From: Candidatus Thermochlorobacter aerophilus
GTDB taxonomy: Bacteria > Bacteroidota > Chlorobiia > Chlorobiales > Thermochlorobacteraceae
Length of the DNA stretch: 40,584 nucleotides
Reading direction: 5' to 3'
NCBI GenBank assembly: GCA_002794105.1
Contig: PHFL01000014.1
Span: 37,103-77,686, forward strand
A program made the position numbers and the translations under genes. This document shows, in pieces, positions 1 to 9,700 of the stretch (position 1 is the stretch's first letter; each line of letters starts with the position of its first letter). Below the pieces are notes generated by a model. It was not told the origin of the DNA and ran no database searches. It saw only the letters and a program-made list of their open reading frames with translations.

Positions 1-220
1 TATACATAGGCTCCTTAGTAATCTCTATGTCATCTAAAAACACTTTTCCGCCATCTGGCTTGATGAAGCCTACAAACATGTAAAACGTAGTCGTTTTACC
101 TGCACCATTTGGTCCCAATAGCCCCACAATCTCGCCCTGATTGACTTCCAGCGATGAATCCTTCACCACTGCGCGACCTTTATAGACTTTCCTTAGATGC
201 AATGAGCTTAGCTTTGACAT
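1..220 (-). CDS. lptB: LPS export ABC transporter ATP-binding protein LptB (N-terminal part, runs off the window)
   Basis: Reading the reverse complement from the ATG at 218-220 gives a clean ABC ATPase N-terminus of 73 residues. It has a Walker A motif ([13 protein letters not shown]) followed by a glycine-rich turn ([13 protein letters not shown]), the pattern typical of LptB. LptB is the cytoplasmic ATPase that drives the LptFG-LptC machine moving lipopolysaccharide to the outer membrane. The 3' end lies beyond base 1, so the signature and Walker B motifs are not seen. LptB is preferred over a generic branched-chain amino-acid ATPase because of the TTTFYMFVG stretch after Walker A. The gene is divergent from the carbonic anhydrase-like gene that follows. 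Confidence 0.8.
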   Translation of the reverse strand, partial: MSKLSSLHLRKVYKGRAVVKDSSLEVNQGEIVGLLGPNGAGKTTTFYMFVGFIKPDGGKVFLDDIEITKEPMY

Positions 221-461
221 GCGTTTTGAAGAGTTTTTAAGTGTTGGCGCCTTCTGGACTCAACTTTGCCTTGAAAACCTTTTGCATGCTCTTTGTTCTC
301 TGTGAGTTTCTTCTTTACGCTGACTTGTTTTATTCAGTTACTTGCTTTTTTGAAATGAAATGCTTAGAATGTTTTTTTATACTTGTCATCTATTCTCTTT
401 TGCTTTAAATCACAGCACAGAAGCAAGAGCGCATGTAGATTTGTTTTACTTTGAAGGTCGT
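221..461. other. Divergent intergenic region
   Basis: This AT-rich spacer of about 240 bases separates two divergently transcribed genes and should hold both promoters. I see no clear hairpin, repeat or RNA gene. An in-frame ATG at 360 would extend the downstream protein by 34 residues, but that extension has no family counterpart. Confidence 0.4.
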
Positions 462-1007
462 ATGCCGAAGTTAATACCGTATAATGGATATTTTCCCATA
501 GTGGATGAAAGCGTCTTTCTTTGCGAAGGTGTCGTAATTGTAGGCAATGTCGTCATTGGTCGCGACAGCAGTGTCTGGTTTAATTCCGTGGTGCGCGGCG
601 ATGTGTGCGCAATTCGGATTGGAGAACGCACAAATATTCAGGACAATTCCACGCTACACGTTACTCACGACACCGGCCCGCTCTACATTGGGAACGATGT
701 GACGATTGGGCATCATGCAGTCTTGCATGCCTGCACTGTTCACGATTTTGCTTTAATTGGCATGGGCGCTGTGTTGCTGGATGGTTGCATTGTAGAATCC
801 TATAGCATGGTTGCCGCTGGCGCCGTAGTTCGACCAAACTTTGTTGTCCCTTCTGGAATGTTGGTTGCAGGTGTACCCGCCAGAGTGGTTCGCCCGCTTA
901 CTGACGAAGAGCGACAACAACTCTTGGAATCGCCCAAGAATTATTTACGCTATGTTCAAACTTATCGACAAAGCAATGTATCGTTTCCTATTAGCAACTT
1001 AACTTAG
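462..1007 (+). CDS. Gamma carbonic anhydrase family protein (left-handed beta-helix)
   Basis: A protein of 181 residues built of hexapeptide repeats (for example VVIVGNVVIGRDSSVW), the signature of a trimeric left-handed beta-helix. Histidines at about 66/69, 84 and 89 (LHVTH ... GHHAVLHAC) match the zinc ligands of the gamma carbonic anhydrase / YrdA / CaiE group. Members bind zinc and are often called carbonic anhydrases, although activity is shown for few of them. The start at 462 (MPKLIPYNGYFP) was chosen because family members begin there and a GAAGG sequence lies a few bases upstream. The earlier ATG at 360 gives a tail that resembles nothing. The length is typical for the family. It lies 47 bases upstream of the next gene on the same strand. 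Confidence 0.85.
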   Translation: MPKLIPYNGYFPIVDESVFLCEGVVIVGNVVIGRDSSVWFNSVVRGDVCAIRIGERTNIQDNSTLHVTHDTGPLYIGNDVTIGHHAVLHACTVHDFALIGMGAVLLDGCIVESYSMVAAGAVVRPNFVVPSGMLVAGVPARVVRPLTDEERQQLLESPKNYLRYVQTYRQSNVSFPISNLT

Positions 1008-1054
1008 CAACTCAACTTGAAGGTTTTCAGTTATCTCATGAAAGGACTACTTCC

Positions 1055-2437
1055 ATGAACCAAGTTGTTAAGGCGCCACGACGAGTTTCTAGTAACTTTT
1101 TCTCCTTTGGAAACGGCGTGTATCGAATAGGGGGCTCTGAGCTCTCACTCTGCGCATATATGGTGGAGACTTCATCAGGACTTATTCAAGTCAACGCTGT
1201 CCCTGAGCTCTTTAAGACCTACTTTCCTCACCTGAAAACCCTTCCAGTTGCCTCTGTTGTCACTGCTCCAGTTGTTACTCAACTGGGTGATACGCAAACT
1301 GGCTATGAATTCGAGTTATGGACGGCACGCTTTCTTGATTTTGCTAAGCCCCATCGGCTGAAATTTGTTGGCAATGAGGCACATCTAAAGACGCTCTATC
1401 ATCGTCTTGAACTGACTATGAATGGAGATTTTGTTCATGACGAATTCGGCAATAAACAAGCAAAGTTTGTTGCACGCCGTTGGGTCGACGAAGTCTTCGA
1501 CTGGCAGCCTACGACCAATAGTTACAGCATTGGTAATGTTACCATTGAGATTTCAAATCCGCATAGTGTTAGAATTTTTGATAAAAACAAGCTTGTCTTC
1601 GATAGCGAGCAGTATCCTGTTAGCTCTGGCGCTTTGACAGGTGCTCTCTATGTCGATATGCTCTTAGCACAGGTTGAGCCATATAAGTTCAATCCTGATA
1701 GGTTAGGACTTATCGTTGGCGGGAATGGTGTTGGCACAAAGCCCGGTGTTACTAGCAATTTTATCGTCTCCTTTGCAGATCGCCTAATTTGGATAGACCC
1801 GCCAGCTCGCTGCTATGAAAAAGCCGCCCAACTTGGCATCAATACGGACTACTTAACGGACATCATTATTACACATTGTCATGAAGACCACATTGAGGGA
1901 TTTAGCGGGCTAATGCAGCGCAAAATCGACCGCAAAGAGCGACTTTCTCTGCTTAGTACCCCTCCTGTTTATGAACAGCTTAAGAGCATCTTCAACCCTT
2001 TTTTTGGGGATATTAGTGCATACATTGATTTTCATGACCTTAACAATCGCGCCGAGTTCGAAAACTTTCATGGCTGCCGAATAGATATTCGTGAAAACTA
2101 TCATCCTATTCCTACTTTTGGGCTGAAATTTTCTTACAACAATCGCACAATTGGCATCTCGGGCGATATTCTCTACTCTCGCCGCCTGATTGATGCGCGC
2201 TTGCAAAATGGCTCGATTGACAAGGCACAATATGATAAGCTCTCTCCAGAGTGGTTTAGCGACTGTGAGATTTTGCTTCACGATACGACGCTCTCACGTG
2301 ACCCAGTCCATACAGACTTGGAAGATTTGGAAGATCTTGCACAGGAGATTCCGCATGTTAAAGTATATGGGTATCATTTCAGCGTTCGCTTTGAGTCGGC
2401 GTATGTTACGCCCACGCAGTTTGGCGATAGGTTCTAA
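1055..2437 (+). CDS. Metallo-beta-lactamase-fold protein with an unassigned N-terminal region
   Basis: A cytoplasmic protein of 460 residues with no signal peptide. The C-terminal half carries the metal-binding motif of the metallo-beta-lactamase fold, THCHEDHIEG, at about residues 272-281. It is preceded by an RNase Z-like layout (GTKPGVTSNFIV ... LIWIDPPA ... LGI) and followed by a GISGDILYS segment that supplies the later metal-binding aspartate. The first 200 or so residues look like a separate domain that I do not recognise. The arrangement is closest to RNase Z-type hydrolases, but the protein lacks a clear exosite and is much longer than bacterial RNase Z (about 300 residues). The substrate is therefore unknown. 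A moderate AAAGGA precedes the start. Confidence 0.7.
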   Translation: MNQVVKAPRRVSSNFFSFGNGVYRIGGSELSLCAYMVETSSGLIQVNAVPELFKTYFPHLKTLPVASVVTAPVVTQLGDTQTGYEFELWTARFLDFAKPHRLKFVGNEAHLKTLYHRLELTMNGDFVHDEFGNKQAKFVARRWVDEVFDWQPTTNSYSIGNVTIEISNPHSVRIFDKNKLVFDSEQYPVSSGALTGALYVDMLLAQVEPYKFNPDRLGLIVGGNGVGTKPGVTSNFIVSFADRLIWIDPPARCYEKAAQLGINTDYLTDIIITHCHEDHIEGFSGLMQRKIDRKERLSLLSTPPVYEQLKSIFNPFFGDISAYIDFHDLNNRAEFENFHGCRIDIRENYHPIPTFGLKFSYNNRTIGISGDILYSRRLIDARLQNGSIDKAQYDKLSPEWFSDCEILLHDTTLSRDPVHTDLEDLEDLAQEIPHVKVYGYHFSVRFESAYVTPTQFGDRF

Positions 2438-2587
2438 GTTCTTCTCCTTGCTACTATTGCACGAGCCAATCAGCCAAATCGTCCTTTTCTATCTACCATA
2501 CGCCAATTTCATTGCCATTTTTGCATACATCGTCTCTTATCTTTGAGTAGCAATGTGATTTGATACTTTAGAACTTTTCAACTTTTT

Positions 2588-2872
2588 ATGACCATGACAA
2601 AGCTTGGCGACCTTTTACGCTCACGCAAGCTGAAGATTTCACAGGTAAGTGAGCTAACTGGCTTGTCGGAAGCATATTTGGATGAGTTAGTCAATCGTTC
2701 TACAGCAAGCCTGACGGTTAAAGAAGCAGTAGCACTTGCTCATGCGATTGGCATGTCTGCTGATGAGTTCATGAAAGAAGTTCAGCCTTCACTGATTAAG
2801 ACTCCACCGCCACTTCGGTCGCAGGTTGGAAGTCGCAGCGATCAGCCACGCCGACCTTCTTCTTCATCGTAA
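2588..2872 (+). CDS. Small XRE-like helix-turn-helix protein
   Basis: A protein of 94 residues. Residues about 5-65 form an XRE/Cro-type five-helix DNA-binding fold: LGDLLRSRKLKISQVSELTG, then LSEAYLDELVNR and LTVKEAVALAHAIGMSADEF. The tail (about 25 residues) is rich in proline, serine and arginine and probably disordered. No second domain is present, so it is likely a small autonomous regulator. ATG codons at 2588 and 2594 are both possible, and no strong ribosome binding site is seen. It sits 150 bases after the metallo-hydrolase gene and 100 bases before the membrane protein gene, all on one strand. No target operator can be identified. Confidence 0.65.
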   Translation: MTMTKLGDLLRSRKLKISQVSELTGLSEAYLDELVNRSTASLTVKEAVALAHAIGMSADEFMKEVQPSLIKTPPPLRSQVGSRSDQPRRPSSSS

Positions 2873-2974
2873 AGAGCTGCTGCTTTCTTGCGCTGGCATT
2901 GGAACGTTGAACTACACTTTGTGTTCATGAAGCAAAAACAGTTTAACTAGAACTAAACACAAAGGAGTTTTACC

Positions 2975-3919
2975 ATGGACGCTAAGAAGTCAAAGATTCT
3001 GCTGATTATTGCTCTCGTCTATATCCTTTCGCAGGTTGTGCTTTTTCTAAGCGTTGGCAAAGACCTTGAGCTGATTCTGCTTTCACTTGGTATTTTTCTT
3101 GCTTCAGTCATTAGCGTCTTTGCCATTGATTTTTCAGCTATTCAAATTGGGCGCCCTATTGTGGAAAGTGTCTCCATGCGCCGAGCCCGACAACCTAAGG
3201 AAGTGCGCGAGCAGATGCTCAGAGATGGATACAAAATCGATGAAGAGTTTCTTCACATGAAGCGTTTTACGCTTCGTAGCAAGCCGACCTTGAAACCACC
3301 TATTGCTCCAGTGGAGACTCCGCAGACATCGCCACCTATCGTTGAAGTCTCACCGATTGAGAAATTTGAAAAGGATTTGCTCGGTCAAGCTCCTATGTTT
3401 GGTGGGTTAGAAAAAATGCGTGAAGTGATAAATACCATGGAAGATAGTCGCATTGAGTTTATGCTTAAGCGCATGGGCTATAAGGGAATTACTGTGCAAC
3501 AAGTTCGCCTCTCAATTGAAAAACTTGTTGCACAAGCTAATACACCCAGTACATCTGGGGTTCAGCCAGTTGAAAACTATCGTCCCAAGATTTCATTAGA
3601 CCCAGTCGATTTTTACAACTACATCAAGCGTTGCATGAGTGGCAACGACCAAGAATCTCTTCGTCAGGGACCGCCGCCAATTATGGGCATGGAAATTCTT
3701 TCTCAGATTTCTTCGTCGAATGGCGAAATCTCGGCACGCACTTTAGCCAGAATGCGCGGCGTGCGTCATGGCGGTGGGGTTAAAAAATGTCAGCGCTGCC
3801 AATTTTATGATGCCACGAACTCAATTTGCAATGCCATCGCCTTGCCTGTTGAGCCCACCGATGTATGTGACAACTGGACAGCAAGTCCTGCCTATCAGGA
3901 ATTTGAAATTCGTCGCTAA
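2975..3919 (+). CDS. Membrane-anchored protein with a C-terminal HiPIP-like four-cysteine motif
   Basis: A protein of 314 residues that I cannot assign to a named family. Two hydrophobic segments (about 7-26 and 31-52) anchor it in the membrane. A charged, proline-containing linker follows, then a helical middle region (about 125-190). The C-terminus carries Cys272, Cys275, Cys285 and Cys298 in the pattern CQRCQFY ... C ... VEP..VCDNWTAS. This spacing (C-x2-C-x9-C-x12-C) and the CxxCxFY and WxxS residues resemble high-potential iron-sulfur proteins. A zinc-binding role is the main alternative. The ATG at 2975 has a strong AAAGGAG site about 7 bases upstream. The next gene starts 3 bases after its stop, so the two are probably translated together. 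Confidence 0.6.
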   Translation: MDAKKSKILLIIALVYILSQVVLFLSVGKDLELILLSLGIFLASVISVFAIDFSAIQIGRPIVESVSMRRARQPKEVREQMLRDGYKIDEEFLHMKRFTLRSKPTLKPPIAPVETPQTSPPIVEVSPIEKFEKDLLGQAPMFGGLEKMREVINTMEDSRIEFMLKRMGYKGITVQQVRLSIEKLVAQANTPSTSGVQPVENYRPKISLDPVDFYNYIKRCMSGNDQESLRQGPPPIMGMEILSQISSSNGEISARTLARMRGVRHGGGVKKCQRCQFYDATNSICNAIALPVEPTDVCDNWTASPAYQEFEIRR

Positions 3920-3922
3920 ACA

Positions 3923-4726
3923 GTGCGTTCATCCCGTTCTCTTAGCAAGGCACAACTCAAACTCTATGCTCGGCTTCGTGAGAAAAAAATCCGCGATGCT
4001 GAGCAACTTTTTTTAGCCGAGGGCGAACGTGTGGTTCATCAACTGCTTCGCACCCTTCCACACCCTGATATGCTGGTTGCTTTGCTCTTCAATAGCCACA
4101 TACCGCCACGCCAGCCCGTAACACTCTATCACGACAAACATTTTTTTCTCTCACCCAGAGAGTTTGCACGCATTGCCGATGTTGAAGAGCCGCAAAGTCT
4201 CATGGCAATCTTTAAGCAACCGCAACATACTTTCGCTGACATCCTACATCGGCAACAGCATACTCCACTGTCACTGATTCTTGCTCTCGATGGCTTGCAA
4301 GATGCAGGCAATGTGGGCACTGTGCTGCGCACTGCCGCTTGGTTCAATGTCAGTGCTGTTATAAGCGATACACGCACTGCCGATTTTTTCAATCCAAAAG
4401 TTGTGCGCTCAAGTGCAGGAAGCATATTTTCACTGCTTCTTGTGCGTAGCTCCAACTTTTTGCACGACCTTGAGACGCTAAAAGCTACAGGATTTACATG
4501 CTATGCCAGCGCACCAACTGGCACTTCGCTCGAGTCAGTGGAGTTTGCCCCCAGAAGCCTTTTGATAATTGGTAGCGAAGGTGCTGGGGTTTCGCCAAGT
4601 GTTATGGCACTTGCCGACACAACGATTTGCATTCAGGGCAATTCCAAAGCGGTCGAGTCGCTCAATGCCGCTGTAGCCGCAGGCATCATCGTCTCTGCCA
4701 TGTCTTACAACCTGAAGTTGGTTTAG
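3923..4726 (+). CDS. TrmH/SpoU-family RNA 2'-O-methyltransferase
   Basis: A protein of 267 residues starting at GTG, three bases after the previous stop codon. The N-terminal region (AEGERVVHQLL) resembles the substrate-binding domain of RlmB/TsnR-type enzymes. The C-terminal SPOUT domain shows the three family motifs: LDGLQDAGNVGTVLRTA (motif 1), IIGSEGAGVS (motif 2) and SLNAAVAAGI (motif 3, part of the trefoil knot that binds S-adenosylmethionine). Such enzymes methylate ribose 2'-OH groups in rRNA or tRNA, and the particular target cannot be told from sequence. Its last bases overlap the end of the convergent ABC transporter gene by 4 nt. Confidence 0.85.
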   Translation: MRSSRSLSKAQLKLYARLREKKIRDAEQLFLAEGERVVHQLLRTLPHPDMLVALLFNSHIPPRQPVTLYHDKHFFLSPREFARIADVEEPQSLMAIFKQPQHTFADILHRQQHTPLSLILALDGLQDAGNVGTVLRTAAWFNVSAVISDTRTADFFNPKVVRSSAGSIFSLLLVRSSNFLHDLETLKATGFTCYASAPTGTSLESVEFAPRSLLIIGSEGAGVSPSVMALADTTICIQGNSKAVESLNAAVAAGIIVSAMSYNLKLV

Positions 4727-6621
4727 GTTTGCAAATAGCCTCTGGCTTGCAACATGAAGAGTTCAGCGTATCGACCGTTTTTACGCAAGAGCTCTTGATG
4801 CGAGCCGATTTCCAAGAGTTCCCCTTTCTCCATAACCAAGATTCTATCTGCCATGCGCACGGTTGAGAAGCGGTGCGAAATAAGCACAGCCGTTTTGCCT
4901 TTGGTCAGTTCAGCGAAGTGTTGAAAGATTTCATATTCAGCTCGCGCATCGAGTGCGGCAGTTGGTTCATCTAAGATGAGCAAATCGGCTTCGCGCATGT
5001 AGGCACGTGCCAGTGCAATTTTTTGCCACTCTCCGCCAGAGAGTTCAACGCCATTGGCAAATTTTCTGCCAATCATCTGTGCATATCGATGGGGCAGTTT
5101 TTCAATGACGGATTTTGCCAAACTTCGCTCAGCTGCTGCATCAATGCGCACGAGGTCGTCCCGCGCCTGAATTTCACCGATAGCGATATTGATTGCCGCA
5201 GTCATCTGGTAGCGAATGAAATCTTGGAAAATTATACCGATGCGCCGACGAAGTTCTTCAGGGTCATACTCACGCAAGTCATAGCCATCGAGCAAAATTC
5301 GCCCTTCTGTTGGGTCATAGAGCCGAGCCAGCAGTTTGGTCAGTGTGGTTTTGCCTGCACCGTTTTCGCCGACCAGCGCCAGTTTTTCACCAGCATGCAG
5401 TGTGAAAGATACATGTCGCACTGCCCACCGCTCTGAGTTCGGATACTTAAAGCCAACATTTTCAAACACAAAACCTTTTTGGATTGGCTTTGGTACAGGT
5501 CTTGGATGCTTTGGAGCAACGATTTTTGGGCGCAGTTCAAAAAAGTCGAAGAGGTCCTTGAGATAGAGTGCACCTTCTACGATGGCTGGAAAGCGCAGGA
5601 AGATACCTTCTAGTAGGGCACGCACGTTTGCAAATGCGCCTGAAAAGTAGACCAGGTCACCCAGCGTGATGGCGCCGCTTACACAATCTGCCGCCATCAG
5701 GGCATACGCCAAAAAGTATGCGCCGCTACCAAGGGCTGCAAACACGCTTCCCCACACTGCTCGGCGAGTTGCCAGCGACTTATTTTCACGATAAAATTTT
5801 TCCGATAGCTCCTTAAACCTCGAGATGAAAAATTCAGATAGTCCAAAGGCTTTGACTTCTTTTGCAGTCTCATCACTTGCACCGATATAGCGCAGGTAAT
5901 CCAGCTCGCGCCGTTCGGGCGTGCGCGAATGCATCAGCGAGTAGCTTTGCCCATTGAAATGCGATTCGCCCAAGAATGCTGGAACAAGTGCCAACGCCAG
6001 TAGCAGTATCAAGTAGGGCTTGAACGCCACCAATCCTGCGGCCAAAACAAGAATCGTTACCGCTTGCTGCGCTTGTCCCAATACTTCCGACATCAGCACA
6101 ATTCGGTTACCGGTTTGCTGACGTGCGCGCTCAAGCTTGTTGTAGAATTCTGATTCTTCGAATTTTTCAAGGTCGAGCGATGCCGCATGGCGCATAATTT
6201 TGAGCGAGGTCTCGTTAGCCACCTTATCGCCCAACAGACTATTCACCCAAGCATTGGCGCGTCCTAATGCATCATTCAGCACGGTTAAGAAAAACTGCGC
6301 GCCAATCCACACTGCCAGCATGCCAAACTCTTTTTCGCCCGGCGCTTGAATCAAGCGCACAATTTCATCGGTAATGAGTTTGGCTGTGTAGAGCATCATC
6401 AGCGGGATTGCCGCTCGCATCACGCGAATTAAAATATCTGCTGACATCATGGCAGGGCTCACCTGCCAGACAAGTCGCAAAAACTTCGGCAAATACTTTA
6501 GCGCCGCAAAACTTTCTTTGAGCGACATTGGCTTGCGCTCATCTTCTGCAGGACGCTTCGTTGGCAGTTTCAACGCTGCAATAATGGACGACAGTATCGA
6601 CATGATAGCCTTTGCTTTCAT
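4723..6621 (-). CDS. ABC transporter, fused permease and ATP-binding protein (exporter type)
   Basis: A half-transporter of 632 residues. A membrane domain of about six helices (residues about 50-350) precedes a nucleotide-binding domain with Walker A GENGAGKTTL at about 418, the signature LSGGEWQKIALARAY, Walker B LLILDEPTAALD at about 545 and a switch histidine in AVLISHRFSTV. This is the homodimeric exporter layout of MsbA-like and multidrug transporters. The membrane half gives no clue to substrate. Two starts are possible. The ATG at 6621 lacks a ribosome binding site, whereas the ATG at 6603 has AAAGG five bases upstream, so the protein may be six residues shorter. It follows the secreted Asp-box gene by 84 bases on the same strand. 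Confidence 0.85.
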   Translation of the reverse strand: MKAKAIMSILSSIIAALKLPTKRPAEDERKPMSLKESFAALKYLPKFLRLVWQVSPAMMSADILIRVMRAAIPLMMLYTAKLITDEIVRLIQAPGEKEFGMLAVWIGAQFFLTVLNDALGRANAWVNSLLGDKVANETSLKIMRHAASLDLEKFEESEFYNKLERARQQTGNRIVLMSEVLGQAQQAVTILVLAAGLVAFKPYLILLLALALVPAFLGESHFNGQSYSLMHSRTPERRELDYLRYIGASDETAKEVKAFGLSEFFISRFKELSEKFYRENKSLATRRAVWGSVFAALGSGAYFLAYALMAADCVSGAITLGDLVYFSGAFANVRALLEGIFLRFPAIVEGALYLKDLFDFFELRPKIVAPKHPRPVPKPIQKGFVFENVGFKYPNSERWAVRHVSFTLHAGEKLALVGENGAGKTTLTKLLARLYDPTEGRILLDGYDLREYDPEELRRRIGIIFQDFIRYQMTAAINIAIGEIQARDDLVRIDAAAERSLAKSVIEKLPHRYAQMIGRKFANGVELSGGEWQKIALARAYMREADLLILDEPTAALDARAEYEIFQHFAELTKGKTAVLISHRFSTVRMADRILVMEKGELLEIGSHQELLRKNGRYAELFMLQARGYLQT

Positions 6622-6705
6622 TGTATTATTTCACCGTATCAACTCTGCTGCCAGACTGGCGCTCCTACTAACACTGGCTATGTCCCTGTCGGTTTTTTGC
6701 TTACC

Positions 6706-9700
6706 TTAATTGCTGCCTACAGCGCTTTCTAGTTTCTGCTTAATGATGACGCTTGGTATTGCCTTTTGTCGCATCAGTTCGTTGAAGGCAGGCACATCTT
6801 TTTCCAGCAGTATTTTGAGTGATGCTAGTTCCTCATCGATTTGGCGCACAAGTTCGTTACGCACCACAATCATCTGGTCAGTTGGTTTATTATCTCCCCA
6901 GCCTGCCACGGATGCTAGCGAACTTAGCTTGTTATTTAACCGAATGGGAAAGTTCAGCGGGTCTTGACTGCTACGGTTTTTTGTTTGGTAGAGTGTCTCC
7001 TCTATTTTGGTGAGTTTTTTTGTCAACTCTGCTGCAGCGGCATGAATCTCTTTGGCTTCATCTTTCGGGAGGCGTTTGGTTAGCGCATTGATTTGCTCGC
7101 GAATGTCGCGAATTTGCTTGATGGCAACATGTGTCTCTGAGAGTTTATCGCGAATACCGATGAGAAATTCGAACTGTTCCTCCAAGTCTTTTTGTGTTGC
7201 ACTTACGCGTGGGTCTTTGATGATTTCGAATGTAACTTTTTCCGTTTTGCCTGCAAATGAGAGTCGAGCTTCATACTTGCCCGGCACGGCTTTAGGTCCT
7301 TGCGTGCCGCCACCCCAGAGCACCAAGCCCTCGAAGCGTTCTGCATCAGGGTAGCGCATATTCCATGTAAATCGATTTGAGCCAGCTTTTGCTTCGAGCT
7401 TATCGCTTTTTTCTTTTGCCACACTTGAAAATGAGCGAATTAGTCTACCATTTGCCTCAAAGATTTCGAGTTTGACGGGCTTAGTCGAGTCAGGCTCATC
7501 TTTGAGGTAGAATGTAAAGAGCACACCTGCTTGCAAGTTTTCGCCCATGCCTTTGGGCTGTTTTTCTGGTCTTGAACCCTCCATGCGCACAGTTGGGCGT
7601 GGCGTGTAGAGATGCAGGTCTTTTTTTGCAATCTCTGGCGTGAGCTCGCGCAGCGGTGAAATATCATCAATCAGCCATATTGAGCGCCCTTGTGTTGAGA
7701 CAATCAGGTCCGAATCTTTTATGGTCATGTCGGTAATCGGCACAATAGGCAGATTGAGTTGGAAAGGTTTCCAATTCTCACCGTCGTCAAATGAGATATA
7801 AACACCGCTTTCTGTGCCTGCAAAGAGTAAGCCTTTGCGTACAGGGTCGCACCGCACCACGCGTGTGAAGTGTTCTTTGTTAATGCCCTTGACAATGCGT
7901 TTCCAAGTTTTGCCGTAGTCTGTAGTCTTGTAGATGTATGGCGAAAAATCATCGAGCTTATAGCGTGTGGCAGCAACATAGACACTGCCTTTTTCATGCG
8001 GATTGATTTCAATTGAGTTGATCATTGTCCACTCGGGCAAATCCTTTGGGGTTACGTTGGTCCAAGTCTTTCCGCCGTCGCGTGTGACATGAATCAATCC
8101 GTCGTCGGAACCGCACCAGATTACGCCTTTTTCAATCGGGGATTCGGCAGCAGCAAAGATGGTGCAGTAATACTCCACACCAGTGTTATCCTTGGTGATA
8201 GGACCACCAGATGGTCCGAGTTTGGATTTGTCGTTGCGCGTCAGGTCGGGACTGATGGCTTCCCATGATTGCCCTTCGTTGGTTGTTTTGAAGAGCACAT
8301 TTGCTGCAGCATAGAGCGTGCGCGGGTCATGCGGTGAAAAGAAAATGGGGAAGTTCCACTGAAAGCGATACTTCATGCCCTCTGCGCCATGCCCCATGGG
8401 GTTGTCGGGATAGACATTGATAAGCCGCCGTTCTTTGGTGCGATGATTGAAGCGCTCGAGCAGCCCGCCATAACTGCCACCATAGACGATGTCATTATCT
8501 CTTGGATCGACAGCAATGTGTCCTGACTCACCGCCTGCAGTCTCTTCCCAATCGGCTTCAGTGATGGCATAGCCTTCAGAGCGATGTCGGATGCGCAAAG
8601 TGGTGTTGTCTTGCTGAGCAACATAAATTCTGTATGGGAAACTGTTGTCAGTAGTTACGCGATAGAATTGTGCTGTCGGTTGATTGTGATAGGTGCTCCA
8701 ACTTTCCCCGCCGTCGAGCGTTACCTGAGCACCGCCGTCATCGCCGATAATCATTCGGTTTGGGTCGTTGGGGTCAATCCACAGGTCGTGGTGGTCGCCG
8801 TGCGGGGTTGGAATCGTGGTAAAGGTCCTGCCGCCATCCTTAGAGCGATGAAATTCTACATTGAGCACATAGACCATGTCTGGGTTTTTTGTATCGGCAT
8901 AGATGCGGGTGTAATACCACGCACGCTGGCGCAAGCTACGGTCGCTATTGAGCTTTATCCATTTTTTGCCGCCGTCATCGGAGCGAAACACTCCGCCATC
9001 TTCTGCTTCAATGATAGCCCATACGCGTTCTGGATTGACTGGCGAGACCGTCACGCCAATAATGCCCAAAGTGCCTTTTGGCAAGCCTTCGTTTTGAGAG
9101 ATGTTTTGCCATGTGTCGCCACCGTCTGTGGACTTCCACAGCCCTGAGCCTTCTCCACCGCTTTCGAAGCTGTAGGGTGTGCGGCGCACACGCCACGTGC
9201 TGGCATAGATGATGCGCGGGTTCGAGGGGTCTAACACCAAGTCCACTGCACCGACATCGTTGCTGACAAATAAGACCTTTTCCCAAGTTTTGCCGCCGTC
9301 TTTAGAGCGAAACACTCCGCGTTCTGGATTCGGACCGAAGGCATGTCCAATTGCCGCTACATACACCAAGTCAGGATTTTTCGGGTGAATGCGAATGCGA
9401 GAAATGTGTCGCGTCTCCATGAGCCCCATGGATTTCCAAGTCTTGCCCGCATCGAGCGATTTCCAGACACCGTATCCATGTGAGAGATTGCCGCGCAGGG
9501 TTTTTTCGCCGCCGCCGACATAAATCACATTTGGGTCAGATTCACTCACTGCCACGGCACCAATCGAGCCGCCGAAAAATCCGTCAGATACATTGGTCCA
9601 ACTGGCACCCGCATCGGTTGATTTCCACACGCCGCCGCCCGTACTACCGAAGTAAAACACATTTGGCTGACCGACCACGCCCGTTACAGCGCACGAGCGC

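Noticed and set aside
360..461. Longer start for the carbonic anhydrase-like protein
   Set aside because: The 34 extra residues have no family counterpart, and the start at 462 fits both the family and a nearby ribosome binding site.
2190..2546. Plus-strand frame of 118 codons extending past the metallo-hydrolase gene
   Set aside because: It overlaps the conserved end of that gene in another frame and has no supporting motif; the hydrophobic end is from AT-rich spacer.
8584..9147. Plus-strand reading frame of 187 codons
   Set aside because: It is antisense to the Asp-box protein, whose repeats are unbroken across the region. No ribosome binding site or family match is apparent.
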